DNA from: Liolophura sinensis
Lineage: Eukaryota > Mollusca > Polyplacophora > Chitonida > Chitonidae
Direction of reading: 5' to 3'
DNA length: 64,000 bases
Assembly (NCBI RefSeq): GCF_032854445.1
Contig: NC_088298.1
Coordinates: forward strand, 24,017,295 to 24,081,294
The notes beneath the pieces were generated by a model, which had not been told where the DNA came from, made no database searches, and saw only the letters and a list, made by a program, of their open reading frames with translations. Below, piece after piece: positions 24,250 through 36,582 of this stretch; position 1 is the first letter of the stretch; every line of letters begins with the position of its first letter. The position numbers and the translations under genes are program-made.

Positions 24250-27200
24250 TCATGTGATGTTCTGTAATGTGATATCCGGAAGTGCGTTTCTGCGCCTGGT
24301 CAGACGCCCCAGTGTCCTGCTTTGCCTTTTCAAGTGGTAAACCCATACTTGTGACTCAGAAAGGCTCTCAGTCTGTAAAAGACAACAAAATATTTGGTTA
24401 GATCCAAGTCATAAAATTCATGATTTCAAATTCACAGGATTGAGTTGATTAACACGATTTGTATTAAGTGTTTAATAATGTGATAATCTGGAAGTTGTTT
24501 GATAAACAAACCCTAAAACTGTTTAATTGATAACATGAAACATATAAATGGGTGCCAGGTAATCAAAAAACGTACCTTAAACACGTAGGTTTCACCATTG
24601 TTGTTGTCCAAAATTTCAAACATCTCTGAGGAGTCCGAACTTTCCAGAATGACGCATTTCTCCAAGAAAAACGGGTCCCGCACCATAACGTATTTACCGC
24701 CCTTTTCTCTCAGTAAGACCAAAGCGGCTTGCGCTACAGGCGTGGATTTTGGAGACGAAGGGCGCCCGTCCGGTGTCGTGTGCGAAGATGACTAAAATCA
24801 TAGATAGACAGAAGATAACATTTGTGTTTGACTGAAATATAAGTTGATGAGGATGGAAAACTCAGATAATATATAAGTTTCATTTAAAGTTCCATTCCTG
24901 GCTCCAAAGAAGTGATAGCATTGCCTTGACTTTAGTTAAATCTAAACAGAGCCTAAAATAAGTTTTATAGGGCAAAATCAAAAAGTAGGAGACCTAAACA
25001 TGCTCATAAAATCTGTCTGATTAATTCAATGTTTAATTATTGCATTTTCCGAACATTTAACTTGTTCTCGGATTTATAAACAAGAGTGCCGTTTAATACG
25101 TCGGTTGACAATTACCTCGTGTAAGGTGAGGAAAACTGAGAAGACGGAGCAGAATTTCGTGTGCTTGCTTTTCCTCGCGGACACCTCACAGCTCTGCGCA
25201 AACTGCATGTTGTTGACAAGCGTATCTGTGGTATATGTATTCTCCCAGCCTAGGTGTTCGAGTGCAACCTGCAATAAAGAAAAGGCGTCACATATATAAC
25301 TTTGTATATTCATATTTATTTTTTTATTTATTTAAATCTGAAGGTGCTCTGCGTTTTACTCAAAATATTTCACTTATGAGTGGGGGCAAGCAGCAGTTTG
25401 GGTAGAGATTGATATTTATTCCCAAGACAAAGCAACAGTATGGGTAGAGATTGATCTTTATTCCCAAGACGAAGCAACCGTATGGATAGAGATTGATCTT
25501 TGTTCCCAAGACGAAGCAACAGTATGGATAGAGACTGATATTATTCCCAAGACGAAGCAACCGTATGGATAGAGACTGATCTTTATTCCCAAGACAAAGC
25601 AACAGCATGGGTAGAGATTGATCTTTATTCCCAAGACGAAGCAACAGTATGGGTAGAGATTGATCTTTATTCCCAAGGCAAAGCAACAGTATGGGTAGAG
25701 ATTGATCTTTATTCCCAAGACGAAGCAACCGTATGGGTAGAGATTGATCTTTATTCCCAAGACGAAGCAACAGTATGGGTAGAGACTGATCTTTATTCCC
25801 AAGGCAAAGCAACAGTATGGGTAGAGATTGATCTTTATTCCCAAGACGAAGCAACAGTATGGATAGAGACTGATCTTTATTCCCAAGACAAAGCAACCGT
25901 ATGGATAGAGACTGATCTTTGTTCCCAAGACGAAGCAACAGTATGGGTAGAGATTGATCTTTATTCCCAAGACGAAGCAACAGTATGGGTAGAGATTGAT
26001 ATTTATTCCCAAGACAAAGCAACAGTATGGGTAGAGATTGATCTTTATTCCCAAGACGAAGCAACAGTATGGGAAGAGATTGATCTTCATTCCCAAGACG
26101 AAGCAACCGTATGGATAGAGATTGATCTTTATTCGCAAGACGAAGCAACAGTATGGGTAGAGATTGATCTTTATTCCCAAGACGAAGCAACCGTATGGGT
26201 AGAGATTGATCTTTATTCCCAAGACGAAGCAACCGTATGGATAGAGATTGATCTTTATTCCCAAGACGAAGCAACCGTATGGATAGAGACTGATCTTTAT
26301 TCCCAAGACGAAGCAACCGTATGGATAGAGATTGATCTTTATTCCCAAGACGAAGCAACCGTATGGGTAGAGATTGATCTTTATTCCCAAGACGAAGCAA
26401 CCGTATGGGTAGAGATTTATCTTTATTCCCAAGACGAAGCAACAGTATGGGTAGAGATTGATCTTTATTCCCAAGACGAAGCAACAGTATGGGTAGAGAT
26501 TGATCTTTATTCCCAAGACGAAGCAACCGTATGGGAAGAGATTGATCTTCATTCCCAAGACGAAGCAACCGTATGGATAGAGATTGATCTTTATTCCCAA
26601 GACGAAGCAACAGTATGGATAGAGATTGATCTTTATTCCCAAGACGAAGCAACCGTATGGGTAGAGATTGATCTTTATTCCCAAGACGAAGCAACAGTAT
26701 GGGTAGAGATTGATCTTTATTCCCAAGACGAAGCAAGAGTATGGGTAGAGATTGATCTTTATTCCCAAGACAAAGCAACCGTATGGATAGAGACTGATCT
26801 TTATTCCCAAGACAAAGCAACCGTATGGATAGAGACTGATCTTTGTTCCCAAGACGAAGCAACAGTATGGGTAGAGATTGATCTTTATTCCCAAGGAAAA
26901 GCAGCAGTATGGGTAGAGATTTATCCTTATTCCTAATACTTACCCTTTTAAGCTCCATACGTTCACAAAGGCTAGATCGTTTCAGAAGAGATCGTTTTCG
27001 TTTTAGTTTCAAACTTCTTCTCGGAGAAAGTGCAAGACGTGTTCTCTGTAGATAATAAAGATAAATTATCAGTTTAATAATATTAACAAAAATCCATTGA
27101 AATAAAATATGTCGATGTAAATAGTCATTGTATAACACATGTTTAGAGGCCAAATAGATGCAGTTAAATTCGCACCTACTTAACAGCCACTTTGTAAGTT

Positions 27201-30200
27201 AATTTTAGCTAAAAACTAAAGCTTACCGTATTTATATGGTCAATGATATCCTCAATCCTCTTTTGAGCTTCGATAATGGAATCAAAATCCGCATGATTTG
27301 ATGACGTAGCCTTGGCCAACCGACTTAGCAACAGTGGATATCTGTCAAATCAAGATCGAAAACATTAGCATAGATATAACAAAAAAACTGAATTCCGATC
27401 AACAAAAGAAAAAACGGTAAGAATAAAACAGGCCATGTATACCAATGTCTGCATCGAATGAATTTATTCTCATAAAATTATTATTAATTTTTTTTTCTTT
27501 AGTGAAAATTTATTGCCATTTAGTGAACCATTTAGTGAAATGGTTTAAAATATAACACTTACTTTGTCAGTCTCTGTACAGGGCAGACTAAGAATGATTT
27601 CAGACTCATGCGGCGCAGTCTCGAATTCTCCGTCTGTGCAGACTCCAGAAAGTTATGCAAACTCTCCTTCTCTTTCTCCAACTGATTCAAAATGGCGGAT
27701 GCTTGAGCCTGTTATACAAAAAAATGCCTTTTCTTTAACTTCATATGTTTTTTTTTAATTAAATGTAATGCAAATGGTTGCTATACTTCACCTTTGCTTA
27801 TCCTCATATAATGAATTAGTTTACTAGCAACAACATTCCAGATTTCTTCTGCTGACAATGGCGAATTTTGCACTTTTAATAAACATTTTCTCAACTTGAA
27901 ATCGTAATATTCTTTCGATATTCACGTTGATTCTTTTAATACATACCTGATTGATACAATAGCTCTCGAACGCCAGAAGCAATGAAGTGGACCTCAAAAA
28001 AAGGTCTCCAACGCCCACCATTTTGTAGTCCTATAGGACGAAAAAAATATTTATATAGTCCTATGTATATGATATTGTACAACTAAAACTGACAATATAA
28101 TTTAATATATTTGATTATCCAGGTTAATATGATTGAATTGATTATGTGGTTCCAAATCCACATTTAATGAATTTGTGCATCGTTAACTGTGACTCAAAAG
28201 TTTCTTAGTCAGACGCCCTACAAATTCTCCTTTACTTGCAATACCTTCGACAAAACAGTACCTTGAACTGGGAACAAATTAACACACAAAAAATGTCATA
28301 GTTATTTTAAGGCTGACGTTAATGAAACCGTCCGCCACTTGGTTTGCTTTGAGCGCCAAAAATGGCAACGTATCTTTATATGGGATTTGGAGAAAGGGTT
28401 AGATTGCAGTGAAGATTTACATTATTAAATCCAACGGGATAAGGCAAATGGGAATGCTGCGTGCGCAGGTATGCCGTAAAAGTGAGTGGTGTGTTTGATT
28501 ACGGTGAGGAAAAAAATAAAACCACCTAGTTGTCTGACGGTAAACCCGCTGGGCCCGATCAATACATGACTATGGCTTCCCGTTCGCTGCTATTAGCTTC
28601 TGGCAGTCAACGAATATTGATTTTATTTCGTCTGACGACACAGGTACAGATTTTATGACCCTTTACACGATTAATGACTCTTCTGTAATGCTATTACGTT
28701 CAAAATTTGTTTGCATAAGGCTCGGGGCGGTTTGAACTGTAGGATTTCCAAACAAAACTGGAGAGCACGGAAACCTTATATGTTTCCCAGTCATGGGAGT
28801 TTTTTCTCGTACTAATTGAGGAAAACGGATATGTGTGAGTCAGTTAGACTAGTATATCATGTGTTCGGTTGTACTGGCAGGCTCATTCATTGGTCAGCTT
28901 AACCAGTAGTTGAATGATTTCATCGCAATTTTAAATTGCATATACTGGAATAATGTTGCTGTTTTAGATTGTATTTTTTTTAAACGATATGTTTTTTTTG
29001 TACTTTCCTTAGTTTATTTTTTTTCTTCTGTTTTAGGGATGTCATTTAGGATCATCGCCTCCATATCTGCGTCACACCGCCCTCTACCTTTTCGTTATTC
29101 TGCTCATACAAAACAATGGCGGAAAATATTCGGATCGTGACTATCACAATCGTGACTCTTTCCAACCCAAAGTACTTCGATAAAGATCGCCATTGTCCGC
29201 TGGAGTCAGTATTAACTGCGGTCTATTGAAAATGCAATCTGTATTTGGAAATCAACCAGGGTGCGCTCCCCTCAGATCTGATAATGCATCGATCAGTATT
29301 GATCAACTATTGATCTGCTTGCCAGCAAAGTATCGCTGTTGCTAAGCAAGACTTCCGGTATGAAATGAAGCAGCAGACCCGGATTAAATGGTTACACAGC
29401 CAACACCAATGTTGGCCTGAGAGTGTTTATTTTACCGACATAACACAACGGTTAGGCTGCCAGTGACAACGTATTAAAGTGCAAATTTCTTTTGGATGTG
29501 ACGAGATAACTATAAAACCAGTCAGATTAATGTATGTCGAATCAAATAGCAAAGAAGCTTGTTCAACGACTGCAAGTACATTAAACGAAACATACCGTGA
29601 GATAAATTTTTCGGGAAAACTTTTGGGGACTTTTGTACGATAATAATAATAGAGTACAAAAATATGAACTTACGTTATCCCCGAGTTTCTGTGCATTTCT
29701 CAGAACATGGGAAAGTTCCGATGTCATTTGACTGTTAAGATCAATCAATTCCTCCAGATTCAAGAAAATCGACATCAGTTGATCTTTGGAGAGTAGTTCA
29801 GATGATTGAAGAGGGTGTAGAAATTCCTGAAAAAGAGCACAAATGGCAATCTTAAGAATGAAGTTTTACACAAATTTGGTCAAAATCAAAAAAGGTTTTT
29901 TATTCGAATCCAGCTTCAGTTAGTTAAATTTGTCATATGACATATTAATTATATAGAAAAACACCAATAGAATAGTCATTTAAGCAAATAAATATGCAAG
30001 TTTCCTGAAGGTGCTTACACCTTTCTTCTTGTTATATTTACTACTCAGGCAGGCAATGTTTTCAACCATAAACAAAATTTCCTGGAATAGTAGAAGAGTC
30101 AGAGTTCTCAGAGACAAGATCTTAAAGCTTCTTTTATCTATCGTTTACACCCATATGCCGTGGCATTAGACAGTGTTATCCATAGTTCCATATTACAAAT

Positions 30201-31753
30201 GTTCAAATGATCACTTTCCCACGATAAAGTTTTCTGTAGCTTTACTTGCTAATTAATATGGTTTCTTCCTTCGCACAAAACCCTTCAATAAAATTCTTTG
30301 GAATGTTTTGAAATTGGTAATTCATAAATTCTTAAAACTTTGGACATATTCTGTGTTTTAATAACTCATGGGAAGAACAGGTGACCAAATACACACCATA
30401 AATTAATCTTTAGATTTTAATAGAAAGTATGTTGTCTGAGTGGTGCTAGAATGTATTTTGGTATTGCGAGAGATTTTTCTGTTAAATATAGGACACATAC
30501 TTATTGATTCAACATCATAATTCTATTAGACTAACTGGATACATTCTGGCATCACTCAGGTAACAGACTTTCTGTTAAAATCAAAAGATTAGTTTTAGTG
30601 TGTATTTGTTTAATTTTTTGAATGTTTGGTCTAGGAGAAAAGAAAATGATTTTTACCAAAGGGCCAATTTTGACACACCGTCAGGTGTTACAACAGCTTC
30701 CCAGAGATTTGTAGCACAAGAAACAAAATATACAAGGCATAATCAACGAAAACACCACCTATAAAAGGTACCATGGCAACATGTACAATACGGTACAGTT
30801 AGGCACGTAATCATTGTCCAGTTATTTCTCAGGAAGTTGTGTAAATACGAAGAACATGACATTACCGTTTTCCAGCTATATAGGAGAAACATGTTTCAGA
30901 ATTCAGAAGCAGAAATCTCGTTTACAGCAAAAATCAGACAACACGCCATAATACCTTTCATCGGGTTAACTTTGCGATCTACAGCTAAAGAGGCATTCAC
31001 AAACACCAATGCAGATCAGACCGATCTTAAAACAAATCCACATTGGCAGTTTGGATATGTGGTTATCTAGTTAGATTTTTTATCTATATAGAGAAAAAAA
31101 GGCATTCAGGAATATCATAGTATATCAGTATCATACAAAAGCCGATAGTCTGATATGGTTGAAAGCCAGCATCAGGCTGAGCTGACAGGGCGAGGCATTA
31201 CTTACGGTAGATCAAAGATTAAGAATAAGTAATTACCCACACGGACTTCCCCACCCAGCTTTAAACCCACCACACCCTCACCATTACCATCCCTACATTC
31301 TCTCTGCCTTCTAACAACACGACTTTAACTTACCTCTTTTAGGAGCTGCAAATCTTGACCATAACGTATCTCCGTGTCCAAAATCTCTTCAATAGTCCGT
31401 TTCCTTTCGCTTTGCTTTTTCTCGCACTTCGTGCACAGTTCACAGTTGCAGTGCGACAGGTAACAATTGCAAGTGTCGTGGTCAGCTTTGCAACTGCCGC
31501 ACTGGGGAGCGCCTTCCGTATGTCTACCCATGGCGAATAATGTGTTGGAAATGTCACTGATGGAACGCTTTCGCATTTGGCAAGAAGTCACCAGGCCGGT
31601 TTTTCTCTCCGTCGCCTCTTGCCAGATCTCGGTATCGGTTTGGCCACAGATACAATCCTTTTGCGCGCAAAGCATTCCTGTATTCACACTGGAAACTATA
31701 TCAACACCTGGTAAAGCCCAATAGACTGTAGTCTTGTGGAACCAGTCAGTCAC
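24250..31753 (-). CDS. Rho guanine-nucleotide exchange factor, DH-PH type, 9 coding exons, complete (503 aa)
   Basis: Coding exons, read on the minus strand: 31753-31334, 29826-29674, 28030-27947, 27708-27563, 27341-27227, 27045-26944, 25268-25116, 24791-24576, 24372-24250. They sum to 1512 nt, ending in TGA. All introns are GT-AG and all phases agree; seven are phase 0 and one, within Lys268, is phase 2. Residues 117-306 form a DH (RhoGEF) domain: the start matches the CR1 pattern (TIEEILDTEIRYGQDL), the middle has IFLNLEELIDL and VGDLFL, and the CR3 signature is PVQRLTKYPLLL. Residues about 330-480 look like a PH domain, with YVFK before the last strand and the conserved helix Trp at 473. 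Such proteins load GTP onto Rho, Rac or Cdc42 at membranes. Residues 85-110 hold eight cysteines just before DH. The Met start is the first in the exon and follows a TATA promoter. The DH-PH assignment is strong; the orthologue is not identified. Confidence 0.93.
25386..26933 (-). repeat. 42-bp minisatellite, about 37 units, inside intron 6 of the RhoGEF gene
   Basis: The unit on the plus strand contains GTAGAGATTGATCTTTATTC followed by CCAAGACGAAGCAA. Units differ at a few positions (GGGTAG/GGATAG/GGAAGAG, ACCGT/ACAGT, CTTTATT/CTTTGTT). 42 is a multiple of three and the unit lacks stops in two minus-strand frames, so long open frames result. On the minus strand it reads as a 14-residue Leu-rich repeat (NKDQSLPILLLRLG). 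It is bounded by the exon 6 donor and exon 7 acceptor, so it is removed if intron 6 is spliced. Confidence 0.95.
30392..30602. mobile_element. MITE family M1, complete, TA target duplication
   Basis: Terminal inverted repeats begin CACAC and run over about 60 bases (AGAAAGTATGTTGTCTGAG on the left; ACTCAGGTAACAGACTTTCT on the right). TA flanks both ends (30390-30391, 30603-30604), as for Tc1/mariner-type elements. It lies in intron 1 of the RhoGEF gene. Confidence 0.8.
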
Positions 31754-31804
31754 TGAAACTCAGCAGCCAGCCAGCTCTGTGCTATGAGGAATCGATTGAG
31801 AATC

Positions 31805-31870
31805 GTCTGATGGCAGAGAGACGCATCCTGGGCCTTATATACGAACAGAGCTGGAGAGTTATCCAATCAG
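31805..31870 (-). promoter_or_regulatory. Core promoter of the RhoGEF gene (TATA box plus CCAAT box)
   Basis: On the minus strand TATATAAG occupies 31841-31834. A CCAAT box in inverted orientation (plus-strand CCAATCAG at 31863-31870) lies about 20 bases upstream. A start site near 31810 would give a 5' UTR of about 55 bases before the ATG at 31753. The spacing and position suit a TATA-directed gene; actual transcription start is inferred. Confidence 0.6.
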
Positions 31871-31873
31871 CGA

Positions 31874-32797
31874 TCAGCCAACGGCAGACGCAGTAAACAG
31901 AGAGCTTTGATTTCAGACAACCTTGGACACTGCGTTGCCAAGAAGTTGTAGCTTCCAAATCCTTAGGGAAGGGAGATCATCCATGCTTAGGGTAACGGTA
32001 CACTAAGTATATCAGCGTTCGGTCCAGAATTCGGTTTTGCCACGATATAGCTGAAGTATATAGTGCGAGATGGCCTTTATCTGTAATTCAGGTCAGGCTT
32101 TCAGTTGCCAACGGAACATTCTGGATAAAAGTTGAACTTTTCCGCAACAACATTTCAAAAAGGAAAGCATTCTCTCTTAATTGTATGAGCAAATGCTTCC
32201 CGCTAATGCTGGGTTGTGTGTAAAATGCAGATATCTTGAGAAGTTTAAATGCGACATTTCTCACCAAGTCGCGCTCAAATGATGCGATCTGCCAAATGAA
32301 AAAAGAACATACTCTCTATATTTCTTACAATGTCTACCTGATTCAAGTGTGAGGCTTCGATTTTGTTGATTACTGCAAGTCAGTGCGACAAATCCATTGA
32401 TGTAAAGAGACATGAGGACTACTTTCTTCTCTTAACGCCGATCATGCCACGTGTAAAGAGGCGTATTAAATTTCGTAAAATAAGTCAAGCGGAAACGCTG
32501 AGGGGAATCCCAATACTGCCGAGTATTCATAGAAATGTTCCTAAACACATTTCCAAAGGGCGAAAAAGTCATAGATACACCCTAACAGGTACCCCAAGAC
32601 TGCTGAGTGGCCATAGAAATGTTCCTAAACACATTTCCAACGGACTATGACTTTAAACAGCTAACAAACAAACAAATAAATATATAAATAAATAAATGCA
32701 TTGATCTTTGTTTCCAAAAATATGTGAAGAATAAGATAACCCTGCGATATTGACAAAGACTATATATGAAGTTAACATACCTCCTCAGCAAGAATTT
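31874..32797. other. Upstream of the RhoGEF gene; anonymous with a short direct repeat
   Basis: At about 32500-32645 a segment is duplicated at about 100-bp spacing (ATAGAAATGTTCCTAAACAC in both). A family 3 SINE scrap (CACGATATAGCTGAAGTATA) lies near 32041. No exon seen. Confidence 0.45.
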
Positions 32798-32950
32798 AGA
32801 TTTATTTATTTATTTATTTATTTCATTGGAGTTATACCCCATGCTTAAGAATATTTCTCTTACAGGAAGGCCGTCAGCGTTATGGCGGGAAGAAACCGAC
32901 GAGAGCCCGGTGGAAGGTTACTGGTAGGCTTTCAACAGATTAGAAGTTTT
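32798..32950 (-). mobile_element. SINE family 1, degraded 3' part
   Basis: A (TTTA)n tail, then TTGGAGTTATACCCCATGCT and AAGAATATTTCTCTTAC, with a diverged body. Confidence 0.75.
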
Positions 32951-33807
32951 CGTAACGCACTCTTAAACAGTGAATCAAGAAAACTCCTTCTCGCCTTGAA
33001 CCATGAATGACTACGGCCTTCAGCAAGAGTCAATTAATCTAACAATTTTTAAGACCATAAAACACGGGCAAGTGTCAATATCAGTCGCATTTCAATTCCA
33101 GCCTCTCTAGTTGCCTGGTCTTGCACGACACTCCCGTGACAGAGAACAAGATATGCTGGATTTTGCCACTTAAAGTCAAAACCACTCATTTCGTTTTTTA
33201 TATTAAGTGAGATGTCCTTGTGCGTTTCTCTCGTGTTCTTACGATTACCATGCCGGTGTAAGAGCGACAGATTCTTACACGGTTTGCGTGGGTAAGTAAA
33301 CCGAGTTTGACGATAATTTCCTCACGCATAGAAAGTTCTCTGAACAACAACAAAAATAATCTGTTACATTTAACACAAACTCTGTTATCTGAGTGATGCT
33401 AAAATGTATTCTGTTATTGTAACAGATTATTCTGTTAATTACAGCACAAATCTTTGTTAATGTCTTATGGAGTTCCGACGACGACCTCGTTAGCTACAAG
33501 CCAAAGAACACTTCCATTTCGTAAGGGGGAGAACTAGATATAACCCATTCGTGGGAAACAGTTACCGACCTCAGGTTAAGGTCTTCAGCGAGGATTATCA
33601 CTTAGCCCAGGTCGGAAGCGTCAAAACACGACCGAGACTGGGGGATAGTTTAGCTTAGACGCAGAAAGCATGGGCGGTGTAGCGCACGTAATGATTTTCT
33701 GTGTTTGGCAAAAGTCGATCGTTTTATGGAATCACCTCTTTGATGCTTTAGGCTGGAAGAAAATATCTAAAAATAACAATAGAGCTTTATTATTACACAT
33801 GTAACAT
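32951..33807. other. Anonymous sequence with MITE remnant
   Basis: Apart from the M1 remnant at 33344-33460 nothing is recognised. Confidence 0.4.
33344..33460. mobile_element. MITE family M1, half copy
   Basis: CTCTGTTATCTGAGTGATGC then GTATTCTGTTATTGTAACAG matches the left half of the copies at 30.4 and 51.0 kb; the right inverted repeat is missing. Confidence 0.7.
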
Positions 33808-33985
33808 GTTTATTTATTAATCTGATGAGTGTTTTAGGCTGTACTCAAGAATGTTTCACTAATACGACGGCGGTCAGCAGTATGGTGGGAGTTAACCCAC
33901 CATCATCCGCAAGTTGCAGCCTGACCGTCCCACGTACGACCGAGAGGAAGCCAGCATGAGCTGGACTTGAACTCATCTATAGAAC
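33808..33985 (-). mobile_element. SINE family 1, lacking head
   Basis: GTACTCAAGAATGTTTCACT, GCATGAGCTGGACTTGAACT and an AT-rich tail on the left. Confidence 0.85.
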
Positions 33986-34489
33986 CCTTCTTACTCGTTC
34001 AATCTTCATGTATTCTAACCGTTTTTGACGACATCGGGAAAGGGTTATGTATCTCTCAACATTCCAGGCTTATCTAAAAACTAAAGAAGTCTTCAAGTAT
34101 GGTAAACAATTGCTGTATTACAGCTTGCCTTAGAATTTTTTTCTGTTCTAAAAACATAAATGTTAAAAGTAAGATACGCTGTACAAAACAATGCCACCAA
34201 CATTCATTTTTTTTCCGATTTTTAACGTCAAGATTAATGATTCGTTTTATTTGTCATACACATTCATGTAGGATATATAAAACAGAAAAAAATACGTAGA
34301 AACATATAAAATAATATTTTTCTTGTAAACTATAATATGATTTGGTTTAAACTTCTAAATAATCAAAATTTTAAAATACATCTGTTATGGTGAACACATA
34401 ACCTTACGGCAGCCACCCGGTGTTAATGTGAATCGTAGAAAAACTATAACTATATGCTATGCTATAACCTGTATGCCACCAACAGCGTG

Positions 34490-34615
34490 AAACTTCAGGA
34501 AGTGAAGTTGAAAAGGTGAGGTTTGCAGGTCATAAGTATACCCGATATAAACATCACCTGCTTGAGCTATATGCTTTGGAATTTATATGTCTGTGTTTGC
34601 GTTCCTTGCCCCTGA
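34490..34615 (-). repeat. Dispersed repeat, copy 2 (partner at 5.8 kb)
   Basis: GGTTTGCAGGTCATAAGTAT and AAACATCACCTGCTTGAGCT are the reverse complement of the 5.8-kb copy. Confidence 0.8.
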
Positions 34616-35439
34616 CCCCTGGCCATGTAAGTTCGGAAGACAAACCAGTAAATGTATATGGGATGAATGTGGCTTGTGGCAATTAGTAATGCATTCTTCC
34701 GCTAACCACGAGGAGAAGATTCAATACCGGCTTTGGGATTTGTAGATTTCCTCTCATCGATCATATTGGCGTGGTCATGAGTGTTTCGTCCTCCAAACAT
34801 AATAATACGCCAATCAAATACATCAAAAATCGTAGGGGCGAAGACAGATTTGACTCCTGAGTCGAAATGGAATATTCTGAGATGTTGGGTTTATTAAAAC
34901 TGATCTATTTAAAGATCAGCACAAATGAGGTGAAGCCTTAAAATTGTATGAATTCACTTTAAATAGCAATGTCAGGGCTATAACGGTATATTTTGAACGA
35001 ATCAGTTCTTAAAAAAGTGTATTGTAGCCAAAACTGTAGAATAAAAGATTATTTCAAAACAGACATGTTGGGGCAATTATTACGAAAGCAATGCTTCGAG
35101 AATGCTTGTTACTTTGAACGCCATGTTTTAATCATGCAGGTATTTAGACAATTCCGTATTAAACATGTCCACATAAAAGCTGGGACTGAATAATACCACA
35201 AAGATATGGGTCTCCTAACATTATTATCGACATTAAAATCTACTGGGAAATGATCTCACCTGGAAAATCCCGTTATATTGACAAGAAAGACTGGACGTAT
35301 GTGGCAAATTGGTGACTGTGTAACTCACAAGACCTTGTTGACTTAGATAACCTGTAAGAACGCTGTATAGATTTTAGATTAGACGAACAGGTGTTGAATT
35401 GTAACTGTTGAACTTTAGGTGAACGTATATAGATCTATG

Positions 35440-35682
35440 TGTCGAAACAGACGTTCGTACACCAGCCGACAAACCCGGTCGGGACATACCAAACACATAC
35501 CCAAAAATGGTACTTGCTGCTGCCTTGTTTCGTACTGAGCACTGACAGGCTAGAGCAAGGAATCAGGACTGGTGGGCCTGCTGCCAGTATAATGTGACTG
35601 GGTGGGGTGTCGTATCTGGTGTCTTCGCCATGATACTTCAGTTGCGACAGCACTTTGGCAGCATGGACTCGTCATACGGTTG
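35440..35682 (+). mobile_element. SINE family 2, partial
   Basis: The plus strand holds AATGGTACTTGCTGCTGCCT and TGTGACTGGGTGGGGTGTCG, reverse of the 7.9-kb copy. It ends in the A/TA run that follows. Confidence 0.8.
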
Positions 35683-35815
<133 letters not shown>

Positions 35816-36152
35816 CGTCAAATAAACTGGATGCTCCGCGTCAATTGTCGCAAGGGCAATTCCCCAAACGACCTTTAACACAAACCTTTAACAAGAACTA
35901 AGAAAGTATATATGGTAGGAAATTAGGACGGAATCTTGCAAAAGGAAGCAGTTTTCAGTGATGACGCAAGAAATGTTATGAACAAATGAATGCAATCGGA
36001 TTTAAAATCGTGCACCATGCTAGTATACATCTTGTCGATAATCAAAATATGTTGCGCTTTGATTGCAAATGTTCGTATATCCAACGCGACGGTCTAATTC
36101 AGCACGAAGAATATACAGTTCCTAGCCGGTTGAATATAAAAGAGAGCATGCA

Positions 36153-36248
36153 AAATAAAACCAGAGCAGCGACGACAGTGTGATAGTTGAGAAATAGAGC
36201 GGAGAAGAAAGTGTAATAGTTGATCACACGTAACTGTTGAAATGTGGC
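36153..36248 (+). repeat. Solo diverged copy of the 81-bp minisatellite unit
   Basis: ATAAAACCAGAGCAGCGACG, ACAGTGTGATAGTTGAG, then CACACGTAACTGTTGAAATG share unit order with the array at 9-10 kb. An internal part (AGTGTGATAGTTGAGAAATA-like) is doubled. Confidence 0.75.
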
Positions 36249-36582
36249 CTTTTGTCAATTTACTTCAGATAGGGTTTCATACAAACTGTTCACGTAAATG
36301 GTTGAACAGTAGCCTATTTCACGCTTCCCAGCACCATGGCCTCCTGTCTAGTTATTCAATGCATACTCTGTCTTCCCCCCAGTAACATTTTAGAAGGTGG
36401 ATTCACTCAATTCTTTCTTATCAGCTCACGCGTTCTACATGTCAATCAAATTCATAATGCTGACGACAATGAAGTCGAGCGAATAAAGAACACGACCTAT
36501 ACAGAGACATTTATACGAAAATTATGAAGAAATTTGGAGACAATTAAACAAAAGTCATTTTGCATCCAACATGTTTTACTTT

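Noticed and set aside
25360-27153. 597- and 478-codon Leu-rich repeat proteins
   Set aside because: These are the 42-bp intronic array plus exon 6 of the RhoGEF. Not called as genes; kept only as a possible intron-retention product.
28910-29140. 76-codon plus-strand frame inside RhoGEF intron 2
   Set aside because: Phe-rich, antisense to an intron, no family and no splice sites.
31782-31826. uORF in the RhoGEF leader
   Set aside because: Its ATG lies upstream of the start site predicted from the TATA box, so it should not be in the transcript.
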